From positions 1 to 64,000 of the forward strand of contig LMAJ01000004.1 of the NCBI GenBank assembly GCA_001507425.1: a DNA stretch of 64,000 bases, given 5' to 3'. The notes beneath the pieces were generated by a model that was not told where the DNA came from, made no database searches, and saw only the letters and a program-made list of their open reading frames with translations. The stretch is from Flavobacteriaceae bacterium CRH (GTDB taxonomy: Bacteria; Bacteroidota; Bacteroidia; Flavobacteriales; Flavobacteriaceae). The first letter of the stretch is position 1. Each line of letters begins with the position of its first letter. Made by a program: the position numbers and the translations under genes. Positions 50,699-59,141 of the stretch are shown in pieces.

Positions 50699-51628
50699 CT
50701 ATGCGGTATAAATTTGCGCCAATTCGTTTTGAAGGTCCGTTGGCGTTTCTTTTAGTTTTGCCTTTACAAACTTATTAAGGGCAGAGGGAGAACTGAACCC
50801 AAGATCAAATGCGATTTCTTTATGTGAGAGATGTGAAAACAATAACTGTCTTTTAATTTCGGTAAGGATTCTGTTATGAATGGCATTTATGGCAGTTTCA
50901 CCGCAATGTTTTTTGGTGATCTCATTGAGCTTTTTAGCGCTGATTGCCAGCTGCTGGGCATAATATTGTACGGTACGTTCACTTTTGTAATGCTGATTCA
51001 ATAACTTTTTGAAAGAGATATAAACCTGCTGATTTGCTCCCGGATTTTCGTGATATATAACAGGATGCTGGCCATGAATGGATTCTATGAGCCCAAGCAG
51101 AAAAACTTTGATATAAAAACGTGCCTGTTCTTTTTTAACAAGGCTGGGTGCATTATAAATATCCTGAATATTTTTGATAATTGGTAGCGCCTCGTCAAAT
51201 TCAGGCTTGGAAAGTGCGGTGCAGTTAAGGTTTGCCGCAAGGTTTACATTGTAGACGCTGAGTTCATTTTTTAATATGTCAGAACAGAACAATACTTCTT
51301 CAAACAAAATAATCCTGCCTGAGAGATCATTACCCGGATTTGATAAAAAATGAATTTGTTCGGGGAAAACAATTGAGATTTTTCCGGAGTTCAATGTATA
51401 TATTTTATCCTCGATATGCATGTTGATATTCCCGGATTCTACTAAAATAATACAGAAATGATCTTTTTTATGCGGCTGTAAATAACGGTCAATATTTGCT
51501 GCAGTTAAGTCAAAAACACGAAAAGACAAATTGGTATCTTCTGTTTTTTTGATGTATCTCTTAATTTCCAAACGCACTAAATCCATATGATAATTTGTGT
51601 TGTTAATCCTAAGCTCTAAAGTGTCCAA
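50699..51628 (-). CDS. AraC-family regulator of the hxl cluster
   Basis: A 309-residue regulator. The cupin-like sensor part (HKKDHFCIILVESGNINMHIEDKIYTLNSGKISIVFPEQIHFLSNPG) is followed by a C-terminal AraC domain (about 205-305) with YAQQLAISAKKLNEITKKHCGETAINAI and HKEIAFDLGFSSPSALNKFVKAKLKETPTDLQ. It lies directly upstream of hxlB on the same strand, so control of formaldehyde genes is plausible. A near-perfect copy of the shared palindrome lies about 150 bp upstream. Confidence 0.88.
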   Translation of the reverse strand: MDTLELRINNTNYHMDLVRLEIKRYIKKTEDTNLSFRVFDLTAANIDRYLQPHKKDHFCIILVESGNINMHIEDKIYTLNSGKISIVFPEQIHFLSNPGNDLSGRIILFEEVLFCSDILKNELSVYNVNLAANLNCTALSKPEFDEALPIIKNIQDIYNAPSLVKKEQARFYIKVFLLGLIESIHGQHPVIYHENPGANQQVYISFKKLLNQHYKSERTVQYYAQQLAISAKKLNEITKKHCGETAINAIHNRILTEIKRQLLFSHLSHKEIAFDLGFSSPSALNKFVKAKLKETPTDLQNELAQIYTA

Positions 51629-52005
51629 AGCAGTAGTGGCACGCTATGCTGTAATGGTTTTTATAAATAATTGATTTGCAGTATAAAAAATAAAGCAACG
51701 CCAAATTCAATTAAAAAAGCAAAGCACAAAAGTAAGCTTTTCAGATTTGTAGGGGATTGATCTGGTTTAAGAATTAACCTTAAACTAGATTAAGTATTTT
51801 AAAAGGTTAGTTTAGAAGAGAAAGCTTGTAAAAATTAAAACCCAAAACAGTAAATATTTCGGATTTTAATTTCATGAGGATAGCATACGATATTGACAGC
51901 ATTATAGGTTATGTAAAATATCTAATTGATTATACCTTAGAATTCTTCAACTGTACCTAATTCTATTGGGCAGATTTACTTTTTTACTTTTCGCATAAAA
52001 AATGG
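51629..52005. other. intergenic region with palindromic operator, no gene seen
   Basis: This 377-bp gap separates the AraC gene start from the photolyase stop codon. Apart from the palindrome at 51757-51794 it is AT-rich and has no credible reading frame. It must carry the promoter of the leftward AraC-hxl cluster. Confidence 0.55.
51757..51794. promoter_or_regulatory. paired palindromic operator upstream of the AraC-hxl cluster
   Basis: CTTAAACTAGATTAAG at 51779-51794 differs at one base from the perfect palindromes at 34973 and 46038. A half-site CTGGTTTAAG at 51763-51772 lies just left of it, giving a centre spacing of about 22 bp, close to the 23 bp at 34973-35011. The pair lies about 130-165 bp before the AraC start. 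Confidence 0.55.
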
Positions 52006-53430
52006 CTAGATAGTTTTCTCTTGTTTTTTTCGGATACTCCAAATAGCATCACTGGCATATTTTCTGGTTTCTTCAAGATCCACAATCGGGAACGGATAAT
52101 CTTTTCCAATTTCACATTCGTATAACTGCTGATCAATTAAACCTAATTTCCAGGGTTCATGAAGTAAGTGAGACGGAATATTGGACAATTCCGGAACCCA
52201 TTTTTTAATAAAAATTCCTTCACTATCGTGCTCTTCTGAATTTTTAATGGGATTATAAATTCTAATAGTTCCAGTTCCGGTTACGCCCGCCTGCATTTGT
52301 AATTGCGGATAATGAATTCCGGGCTCATAATCCAGAAACTGCCTTGCCAGAAAGTGAAGATCACGCCAGTCCTGCCAGAGATTAAAAACAAAAAAGGAAA
52401 CAACCAAAGCGCGCATTCTGAAATTGATAAAACCAGTTTGTGCTAAACACCGCATACAAGCATCAACAATAGGAACGCCAGTTTTTCCTTCCTGCCAGGC
52501 TTTAATATAATTTTTATTTTTAGGTTTTATAAGTGCATCAAAGCTGTGGTCTATATTTTCAAATTCAATACGGCAGTCACTTTCAAATTTTTGCATAAAA
52601 TGGCAGTGCCAATGAAGTCTGGAAACAAAATTTAGCATCGCTTTTTGGTTTGGTGATGCTTCATAAAACTGATTGGTGTAATGATAAACCATTCGCATAC
52701 TGATGTTTCCATAAGTCAGATAAGGCGAAAGCCTGCTGCAGCTTTTTCGGCTTAAACTCGGTTTAGAAATATGTTTGCTGTAATTAACATGTCTTTCTTC
52801 TGCAAAACTTTTTAAATAACGCCAGGCCCAATATTCGCCGCCTTGCTGAAAGTTTTCATTGTGATTCGTAATTTCTTTAGAAAGTATTTTCCCTTTTAGG
52901 TTTTGATAAAAATCAACATGTAAACTTTCAAAATTAATGGTATTTAAATCAATCATTTTAGGAGCTGCCCGCATTACTTTTTCCCATCGCTCATCCCAGC
53001 TTTGTCTTGATTTCAGTTTTCTGATTACGCCGTGCAGCTGTGATTGTTTCCACAATATTTTATGATCGTCAAAAAAAGACTGCATGGCAATATCGCGGTC
53101 AAAGGTGATTTTAGTGCCAACTTCCTGATGTGAAAAAACGGTTTTAATTTCGTAAATGCTGCATAACTGCTCAAAAACAGGCTGAACTTCATTATGAAAA
53201 TAATAAAGCTGCGCTCCAATTGATTTTAATTTAGACTGCATTTCTTTTAAGGATTCATACACAAACCGCCAGTGACGAACATCAGAATCATCGTGTGACA
53301 TTATAGAAGGCTCAAAAAAGTAAACCAAAAGCAAGGGAATATTTTCTTGCTGAGCCATAAAAAGAGGTTCGTGATCTGTAAAACGCAGATCACGCTTGAA
53401 CCACATAATATTTACTTTTTTCTTATTCAA
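52006..53430 (-). CDS. cryptochrome/deoxyribodipyrimidine photolyase family protein
   Basis: A 474-residue flavoprotein. The N-terminal antenna domain is VNIMWFKRDLRFTDHEPL onward. The C-terminal FAD domain has SRKSCSRLSPYLTYGNISMRMVYHY, WHCHFMQKFESDCRIEFE, and GVPIVDACMRCLAQTGFINFRMRALVVSF. It uses blue light to split pyrimidine dimers or acts as a light sensor. Which of these applies cannot be told. It overlaps the flavin reductase gene by 4 bp, so the three leftward genes at 52.0-54.4 kb form one coupled operon. Confidence 0.92.
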   Translation of the reverse strand: MNKKKVNIMWFKRDLRFTDHEPLFMAQQENIPLLLVYFFEPSIMSHDDSDVRHWRFVYESLKEMQSKLKSIGAQLYYFHNEVQPVFEQLCSIYEIKTVFSHQEVGTKITFDRDIAMQSFFDDHKILWKQSQLHGVIRKLKSRQSWDERWEKVMRAAPKMIDLNTINFESLHVDFYQNLKGKILSKEITNHNENFQQGGEYWAWRYLKSFAEERHVNYSKHISKPSLSRKSCSRLSPYLTYGNISMRMVYHYTNQFYEASPNQKAMLNFVSRLHWHCHFMQKFESDCRIEFENIDHSFDALIKPKNKNYIKAWQEGKTGVPIVDACMRCLAQTGFINFRMRALVVSFFVFNLWQDWRDLHFLARQFLDYEPGIHYPQLQMQAGVTGTGTIRIYNPIKNSEEHDSEGIFIKKWVPELSNIPSHLLHEPWKLGLIDQQLYECEIGKDYPFPIVDLEETRKYASDAIWSIRKKQEKTI

Positions 53431-54074
53431 TTTTCAATTAATGATGTAATTTCTTTATCCGGTTTTGCATACGATAATCGGTCAAGTTGTATCGTTTTGT
53501 GGTAACTGTCTAAACCCGAACAAGTAATTGTATTGGCTTTTTCAAGATCAATAAATCCATCTGGCGATATGCAATCTTCTGGAATGTAGATTTGAACAAT
53601 TTCGCCAATAACCATAGTGGTATTATTAATTGAAATGTCAATCTTTTCTCTAAATTCTATTCCAATTTGTATGTTGCTTTCTTTTACAAACGGAGCTTCA
53701 AAATCATTTTTGAATTCAGAAGTTAATCCCACAATTTCAAATTCAGATATAGCGGTATCATATCGTGCAGAAGTTTGGTGTGCCTTTTTATAAATAGATT
53801 CATTAATATGATTAATAGTGTAAAAACCAGATTCTAAAATATTGTTTAAAGTATCGCGCTCCGGTGGACTAGGTCTGAAAATGAGTGCAATTAAGGCAGG
53901 ATTGGGTCCAAGATGAAATATGGAACTAAAAACAGACAAATTTGTATTTCCTGACTGGCTTTTTGTACCAATAAGCGAAACACTTTTAAAGCCACCAAGA
54001 CTGTTTATTAAATGAACTCTTTTGCGACTATCCAACAAATCAATGTCTTGTGAATGTAGAAATTTTCTTTTCAT
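53427..54074 (-). CDS. flavin reductase-like FMN-binding protein
   Basis: A 215-residue protein of the flavin reductase-like split-barrel type: FKSVSLIGTKSQSGNTNLSVFSSIFHLGPNPALIALIFRPSPPERDTLNNIL, then FYTINHINESIYKKAHQTSARY. It binds FMN and could supply reduced flavin. It overlaps its neighbours by 4 bp at both ends. In Bacteroidota such genes commonly sit with photolyases, by general knowledge. Confidence 0.88.
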   Translation of the reverse strand: MKRKFLHSQDIDLLDSRKRVHLINSLGGFKSVSLIGTKSQSGNTNLSVFSSIFHLGPNPALIALIFRPSPPERDTLNNILESGFYTINHINESIYKKAHQTSARYDTAISEFEIVGLTSEFKNDFEAPFVKESNIQIGIEFREKIDISINNTTMVIGEIVQIYIPEDCISPDGFIDLEKANTITCSGLDSYHKTIQLDRLSYAKPDKEITSLIEN

Positions 54075-54361
54075 CTTCGTTTTGAAATTTTATTGTTTGA
54101 GATCGCGCGTTGTCTGCTGCATTTAAACCGATCGATTTCTGCAGAACGTTTCGCTGCATGTTTGGTGTTGCAGTTCTCAACACGTTTGCGCCATAATTTA
54201 TAACTGCTAAATTTCAATTCTTTTTTCATTAAAGCCTTTACATCAGCTTCTGATAAATTAAACTGAAATTTTATAGCATCAAAAGTGGTTCTGTCTTCCC
54301 ATGCCATTTCAATTATACGATCCAGTTCAAGGACGGAAAAGTTATTTGGTTTTGTGTTCAT
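54071..54361 (-). CDS. DUF2805/TIGR03643 family protein
   Basis: A 96-residue basic protein: VLELDRIIEMAWEDRTTFDAIKFQFNLSEADVKALMKKELKFSSYKLWRKRV. I recognise this as the DUF2805/TIGR03643 family, which often accompanies photolyase genes in marine and soil Bacteroidota. A helix-turn-helix-like central part and basic C-terminus suggest nucleic acid binding. The molecular function is not known. It is first gene of the operon. Confidence 0.85.
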   Translation of the reverse strand: MNTKPNNFSVLELDRIIEMAWEDRTTFDAIKFQFNLSEADVKALMKKELKFSSYKLWRKRVENCNTKHAAKRSAEIDRFKCSRQRAISNNKISKRR

Positions 54362-54427
54362 ATCAACATGCTTTTTAGACTAACATTTTTATTTGCAATA
54401 GTGCTAAGGTAATTAATTAGATTTATT

Positions 54428-54459
54428 TTGTTTAATGTTATTTGATAAAAGTTAAACAA
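54428..54459. promoter_or_regulatory. inverted repeat TTGTTTAA-N16-TTAAACAA in the divergent photolyase promoter
   Basis: Perfect 8-bp arms at 54428-54435 and 54452-54459 lie between the divergent DUF2805-flavin reductase-photolyase operon and the SDR-DUF2867 genes. The placement suits a shared operator for a light- or stress-responsive repressor such as a MerR/LitR-type protein. No such regulator gene is in the window. Confidence 0.45.
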
Positions 54460-54538
54460 TAGCTATCTTTATACTTTAAATCAAACTTCTTGTAAGTTGA
54501 TACTACAAATGCAATACAATAATTTAAATTTTAGGGTA

Positions 54539-55222
54539 ATGGAAAAAATACTAGTTATTGGAGGCAGCAAAGGAATTGGCAGCGCAATATTGCTGCAGCA
54601 ATTAGAAACCAAGCAGGTTTATAACATTAGCAGGACAGCTCCTGAAATTTCTCATCCCAATTTAATCCATTATTCGGCAGATGTTTTAAATGATAGTCTT
54701 CCTGAAATTGAAAGTATCGATGCTCTTATTTATTGTCCGGGATCTATAAACCTGAAACCTATTTTAAGTTTGAGTGTTGCTGATTTTAGAAACGATTTCG
54801 AAATTAACGTTATTGGCGCGGTAAAAGTTATACAGCATTATTTGCCAGCTTTAAAAAGAGGAACAAACCCGTCGATTGTGCTTTTTAGTACGGTTGCCGT
54901 AAAATTAGGAATGCCATTTCATGCGAGTATTGCTGTTGCAAAAGGCGGAATAGAAGGGCTTGTAAAATCATTGGGCGCAGAGTTGGCCCCAACAATTCGC
55001 ATTAATGCTATTGCGCCAACGATTACCGAAACTTCATTATCTGCTTCTATTTTACGAAATGACCGCATGAAAGAAAATATGATTGAACGTCATCCGCTTA
55101 AAAATTATTTAAAACCTCAGGAAGTGGCGCAAATGGCAGATTATCTGATTTGTAAGTCAGCAGGATCAATTTCCGGGCAGATTTTTCAAATGGATTACGG
55201 CTTGGTTAGTTTTAAAATATAA
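54539..55222 (+). CDS. SDR-fold protein lacking the usual catalytic Tyr
   Basis: A 227-residue SDR started at 54539 (MEKILVIGGSKGIGSAIL). The extension to 54497 is not conserved in character. The cofactor motif GGSKGIG and the Ser of LFSTVA (Ser117) are present. The Tyr-x3-Lys position reads IAVAK, with Ile131 in place of Tyr, so normal SDR chemistry is doubtful. It starts divergently from the photolyase operon and runs 11 bp into a DUF2867 reductase gene. Confidence 0.82.
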   Translation: MEKILVIGGSKGIGSAILLQQLETKQVYNISRTAPEISHPNLIHYSADVLNDSLPEIESIDALIYCPGSINLKPILSLSVADFRNDFEINVIGAVKVIQHYLPALKRGTNPSIVLFSTVAVKLGMPFHASIAVAKGGIEGLVKSLGAELAPTIRINAIAPTITETSLSASILRNDRMKENMIERHPLKNYLKPQEVAQMADYLICKSAGSISGQIFQMDYGLVSFKI

Positions 55223-55233
55223 TCTGTAAAAAC

Positions 55234-56649
55234 ATGAAAATTCTATTAACAGGCGCAACAGGATATATTGGCAAAAGACTTTTGCCTTTATTGCTTGATC
55301 AGGGTCATGAAGTAATTTGCTGTGTAAGAGATCAGAATAGATTTTATTATCCTCAAAAAGACGCAAAAAATATTCAGCTCATTGAAGTTGATTTTTTAGA
55401 TCCGAAAACTGTAGAAAATATTCCTGATGATATTGATGCGGCTTATTATCTCATTCATTCTATGTCTGGCGCGGTAAATTACGATGAACTCGAAAGTATT
55501 TCTGCTAATTATTTCAAAGAGAAAATAAACAAAACAAATGCAAAGCAAATTATTTACTTAAGCGGAATTGTCAACGACAAATCACTATCGAAACATTTAT
55601 CATCAAGAAAAGCCGTAGAAGAAATTTTAAAGAACGGAAAAACGCCAACTACCACTTTACGAGCCGGAATTATTGTAGGATCCGGAAGTGCTTCTTTTGA
55701 AATTATACGCGATTTGGTTCATAAACTTCCGGTTATGATTACCCCAAAATGGCTTAATACAAAATGCCAGCCTATCGCCATTGCCGATGTTTTAGAATTT
55801 TTAATCCGATCATTACTAAATCCGAACACGTACAACGAGAGTTTCGATATAGGCGGGCCGGATATTCTTACTTATAAAGAAATGTTGCTCAAGTTTGCAG
55901 AAGCAAAAAAACTAAAAAGATATATTTATACACTGCCGGTTATGACGCCAAAATTGTCATCGTACTGGCTTTATTTTATTACTTCTACTTCTTTTAAACT
56001 CGCTTCGGCTTTAGTAAGCAGTATGAAAGTAGAAGTCGTTTGCAGTGATACCAGAATTAATTATTTATTAAGTGTTAAGCCAATGAATTATGAGATGGCG
56101 CTGCAGAGGGCACTCACAAAGATTAACGAAGATGCAGTGGCTTCGAGCTGGAAAGATTCACAAATTAGCGGACGGTTTAAAGGAAGTGTTGCTTATTATC
56201 TCAAAGTTCCTAAAAAGGATTGTTTTATTGACCGAAGAAAAAGAAAAATCATTGACAGAGAATCTACCATTGCCAAAATTTGGTCTATTGGCGGAGAAAC
56301 CGGATGGTATTATGGAGACTGGTTATGGAGTTTGCGTGGTTTTATTGATAAGATTTTTGGAGGTGTAGGCGCCAGACGCGGAAGAACGAGCAAACATGAA
56401 ATTCATGCAGGAGATGTTCTGGATTTTTGGCGTGTTGTTTATGCAAATAAAGAAGAGGGAAAATTAATTTTATATGCCGAAATGAAATTGCCCGGCGAAG
56501 CATGGCTTGAATTTAAAATTTTTAATAATACATTATACCAGGCGGCGACCTTCAGACCAAAAGGACTATTTGGAAAACTATATTGGTATTCTGTTTTACC
56601 TTTTCATGGTTTTATTTTTAACGGAATGATTAATGAATTAACAAGTTAA
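55234..56649 (+). CDS. NAD(P)-binding SDR fused to DUF2867
   Basis: A 471-residue protein. The N-terminal extended-SDR/NmrA-like part starts MKILLTGATGYIGKRLLPLLLDQGHEVICCVRD and includes IDAAYYLIHSM and LRAGIIVGSGSASFE. The C-terminal part (about 320-470) is a DUF2867/SRPBCC-like domain with GGETGWYYGDWLWSLRGFIDKIFGGVGARRGR and WYSVLPFHGFIFNGMI. Proteins of this form occur near photolyase and carotenoid genes. Substrate is unknown, perhaps a lipid or isoprenoid. Confidence 0.87.
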   Translation: MKILLTGATGYIGKRLLPLLLDQGHEVICCVRDQNRFYYPQKDAKNIQLIEVDFLDPKTVENIPDDIDAAYYLIHSMSGAVNYDELESISANYFKEKINKTNAKQIIYLSGIVNDKSLSKHLSSRKAVEEILKNGKTPTTTLRAGIIVGSGSASFEIIRDLVHKLPVMITPKWLNTKCQPIAIADVLEFLIRSLLNPNTYNESFDIGGPDILTYKEMLLKFAEAKKLKRYIYTLPVMTPKLSSYWLYFITSTSFKLASALVSSMKVEVVCSDTRINYLLSVKPMNYEMALQRALTKINEDAVASSWKDSQISGRFKGSVAYYLKVPKKDCFIDRRKRKIIDRESTIAKIWSIGGETGWYYGDWLWSLRGFIDKIFGGVGARRGRTSKHEIHAGDVLDFWRVVYANKEEGKLILYAEMKLPGEAWLEFKIFNNTLYQAATFRPKGLFGKLYWYSVLPFHGFIFNGMINELTS

Positions 56650-56691
56650 ATACATTTAATCAAGGCATTATATAAACAGTTCTTTTTTGAA

Positions 56692-57930
56692 TTAATATAT
56701 TGCCTGTGCAAAGTCTTCCAGTAAATCCTGACGATCTTCAATTCCAACTGATAATCGAATTAAGGAGTCTTCAATGCCCATTTCTTTTCTGCGTTCTGGT
56801 CCAAGTTCGTGAAAAATAGTTTTTGCTACCGGAATTGCAAGAGTTCGCGTATCGCCTAAGTTACTCGATTTAATCACCACTTTTAGGCGGTTCAAAAAGA
56901 GTAAACTGTCAACTTTATCACTCAATTCAAAGCTCATTAAACCTCCATATCCCTTAAATAATTCAGAAGCAATTTTATGTTGAGGATGAATTTCTAAACC
57001 AGGATAATTAACTTTTTTTACTAATTCGTGTTCGTGTAGAAAATTTGCAAGCAGCAAGGCATTGCTGCTGGTTCTTTCTAATCGTAAAGCTAAAGTTTCA
57101 GCACCTACAGCTATAGTGTGCGCTGCTTCCGGAGATAAAGTTCCACCTCCATCGCGTAATCCTCTTTTTCTGATCTGAGTAATTCCAAGTAAAGCAGGTG
57201 CAATCTGATCTCGCAAAATAGGAGCTATATTAGGGAAATTAGCCCAGTCATACAGTCCGGTGTCGGTAATACTGCCACCAAGTGCGTCACCATGACCGCC
57301 TATATATTTTGTTAAGGAATTAATAACCAGACTTGCTTTTACATTAACTGGTTTAAACAGATAAGGAGAAGTCATCGTATTGTCTACAACATAAATTAGT
57401 TTATGCTCTGTGCAAAAATCACCAATTTTATCAAGCTGAGCTATTTGAGTTCCCGGATTGGCAATTGTTTCAACAAAAACCATTCGGGTATTTGGCTGAT
57501 ACGCTTTTTCTATATTTTCAATATTGGTTGCATCTACAAAAGATATCTGAATGCCAATTTCGGTTAAGGTTTGCATAATGCTCCTTGAGTTTCCAAAGAG
57601 ATAGGAACTGGCAATTATATGATCGTCTTTTTTTAGAAGGGCTAAAAAAGCAGCAGTTATGGCAGCCATTCCCGTTGAAAAAGCAACAGTAGAAAGACCA
57701 TTTTCCATCTGCGTTATTTTATGCTCTAAAGCCGTTACAGTTGGATTTCCTTGTCTGGAATAAGCATAACCTTTTTTTTTGTTTTGAAAAACATCAATAA
57801 GTCCGTTTACATCTTCAAATCCCCATGTTACCGAAGTGTGAACAGGCTGATGCAATGCACCAAATTCAGGTTGTAATAGACGATCTGAGTGTAATATGGT
57901 TGTTGTAAATCCTTTTTTTATATCGCTCAT
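56692..57930 (-). CDS. Cys/Met-metabolism PLP enzyme (O-acetylhomoserine sulfhydrylase or methionine gamma-lyase type)
   Basis: A 412-residue enzyme of the cystathionine gamma-synthase family. Marks are GYAYSRQGNPTVTALEHKI, FSTGMAAITAAF, VVDNTMTSPYLFKPV, and the PLP Lys in INSLTKYIGGHGDALGG near 205-222. The C-terminal RLSVGIEDRQDLLEDF is standard. Which reaction it performs (sulfhydrylation or gamma-elimination) cannot be decided from motifs alone. It stands alone between the DUF2867 gene and an AraC regulator. Confidence 0.88.
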   Translation of the reverse strand: MSDIKKGFTTTILHSDRLLQPEFGALHQPVHTSVTWGFEDVNGLIDVFQNKKKGYAYSRQGNPTVTALEHKITQMENGLSTVAFSTGMAAITAAFLALLKKDDHIIASSYLFGNSRSIMQTLTEIGIQISFVDATNIENIEKAYQPNTRMVFVETIANPGTQIAQLDKIGDFCTEHKLIYVVDNTMTSPYLFKPVNVKASLVINSLTKYIGGHGDALGGSITDTGLYDWANFPNIAPILRDQIAPALLGITQIRKRGLRDGGGTLSPEAAHTIAVGAETLALRLERTSSNALLLANFLHEHELVKKVNYPGLEIHPQHKIASELFKGYGGLMSFELSDKVDSLLFLNRLKVVIKSSNLGDTRTLAIPVAKTIFHELGPERRKEMGIEDSLIRLSVGIEDRQDLLEDFAQAIY

Positions 57931-58146
57931 TTATATTTTTGATGTCTATATTAAACTTAAACAATCCAAGACTTTCTCTTATGACAGGTCTTGTTCATGC
58001 ACTTTTGCAAATATATTATTTTCTTTGCAATGATTTAGCGGTAATCGCTGTGTTATTAACCATTCATTTAAATTTAAAAGCTACTAAATTGCTGTCTTTA
58101 CTGTTTTTTTGGATCAAAATTTAAAAGATATAAATTCATATTTGTG

Positions 58147-59040
58147 CTATATTCTAAAAGCTGATGGCGGGTGCCCGGTTTGCTTTTTAAAAAAATGACC
58201 AAAATGTGTAGGATCATCAAATCCCAGGCTATAACTTATTTCAGTGATATTATAATGACTGTGTTTTAATAAAACTTTTGCCTCATTGACGATACGTGCC
58301 GCAATAAGAACTGTTGTAGTTTTACCAGTTGTTACTTTCAATGCATGATTGAGATGATTGACATGAATGTATAATTTATCTGCATAATCACGTGGTGATC
58401 GCATTTCTAACCTATTAGATTCAGGTTCTATAGGGAATTGAAGATCTAAAAGCTGATTAAAAACGGATGTAATTCTAACATTAGCATCAATTTGTTCATA
58501 AAAGGTATGTGCAGGCTGTAATTTTTGTGCAAAGTGAATTATTTCTGAAATGTGATTTCGTATTAAGTCATGTTTAAATTTATACTCAGAAACCAATTCC
58601 TTTTGCATTTTATTAAAAATATGGATTATCTTTTTTTCCTGAACTTTGTTTAAAACATAAACAGGCTTAAAACCCGGCATAAAAATAGGCAGTTCTTTTA
58701 TATCCTGCCTGTAGTGTTCATTAAAATAAGGTGCCCTAAAAATAAAATATTGTCCCTGAAGCGTATTGTCCGGCATTTCTATTGTGTAAGGTACTTCAGG
58801 ACTAAAAAAAGCCAGAGTTGTACCGTTTACTTCTAAACTTTTATCACCATAGTGTATAATGCTTTTGCCTTTTAAAAAAGTTATTTTATAAAAATCCCTA
58901 CGGCGGTATTTTATTACCAACGGATCAGTACAATCCTGAAAAGAAAAGAGATTAAACTGTTTATTATCATTATCTAAGTAAGTAGATTCTTTTCCTAATA
59001 TATCTTTATAAAAGCGTTCTAAAGTTTCTTCCTTTTCCAT
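58147..59040 (-). CDS. AraC-family transcriptional regulator
   Basis: A 297-residue regulator of the Bacteroidota type. The N-terminal cupin-like part has YKITFLKGKSIIHYGDKSLEVNGTTLAFFSPEVPYTIE. The C-terminal AraC domain (about 195-295) contains DYADKLYIHVNHLNHALKVTTGKTTTVLI and NITEISYSLGFDDPTHFGHFFKKQTGHPPSAFR. It lies 101 bp after the SDR at 59142 on the same strand and may regulate it. Confidence 0.9.
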   Translation of the reverse strand: MEKEETLERFYKDILGKESTYLDNDNKQFNLFSFQDCTDPLVIKYRRRDFYKITFLKGKSIIHYGDKSLEVNGTTLAFFSPEVPYTIEMPDNTLQGQYFIFRAPYFNEHYRQDIKELPIFMPGFKPVYVLNKVQEKKIIHIFNKMQKELVSEYKFKHDLIRNHISEIIHFAQKLQPAHTFYEQIDANVRITSVFNQLLDLQFPIEPESNRLEMRSPRDYADKLYIHVNHLNHALKVTTGKTTTVLIAARIVNEAKVLLKHSHYNITEISYSLGFDDPTHFGHFFKKQTGHPPSAFRI

Positions 59041-59088
59041 ACAGTAAATATAAAAATTTAAAAAGAGGCTGGCAAATCAATACTTTAA

Positions 59089-59123
59089 GTACAGGAATTA
59101 GTTATTTAAATCAATTCCTGTAC
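59089..59123. terminator. possible terminator hairpin after the SDR gene
   Basis: Arms GTACAGGAATT and AATTCCTGTAC around 13 bp, 18 bp past the SDR stop codon at 59142. No clear U-tract follows on the minus strand. Confidence 0.45.
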
Positions 59124-59141
59124 AAAATAAAAACAGATAGC

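Noticed and set aside
57939-58124. 61-codon hydrophobic frame between the PLP enzyme and the AraC gene
   Set aside because: It has no recognisable family, lies in very AT-rich DNA and starts inside the promoter region of the leftward PLP gene.
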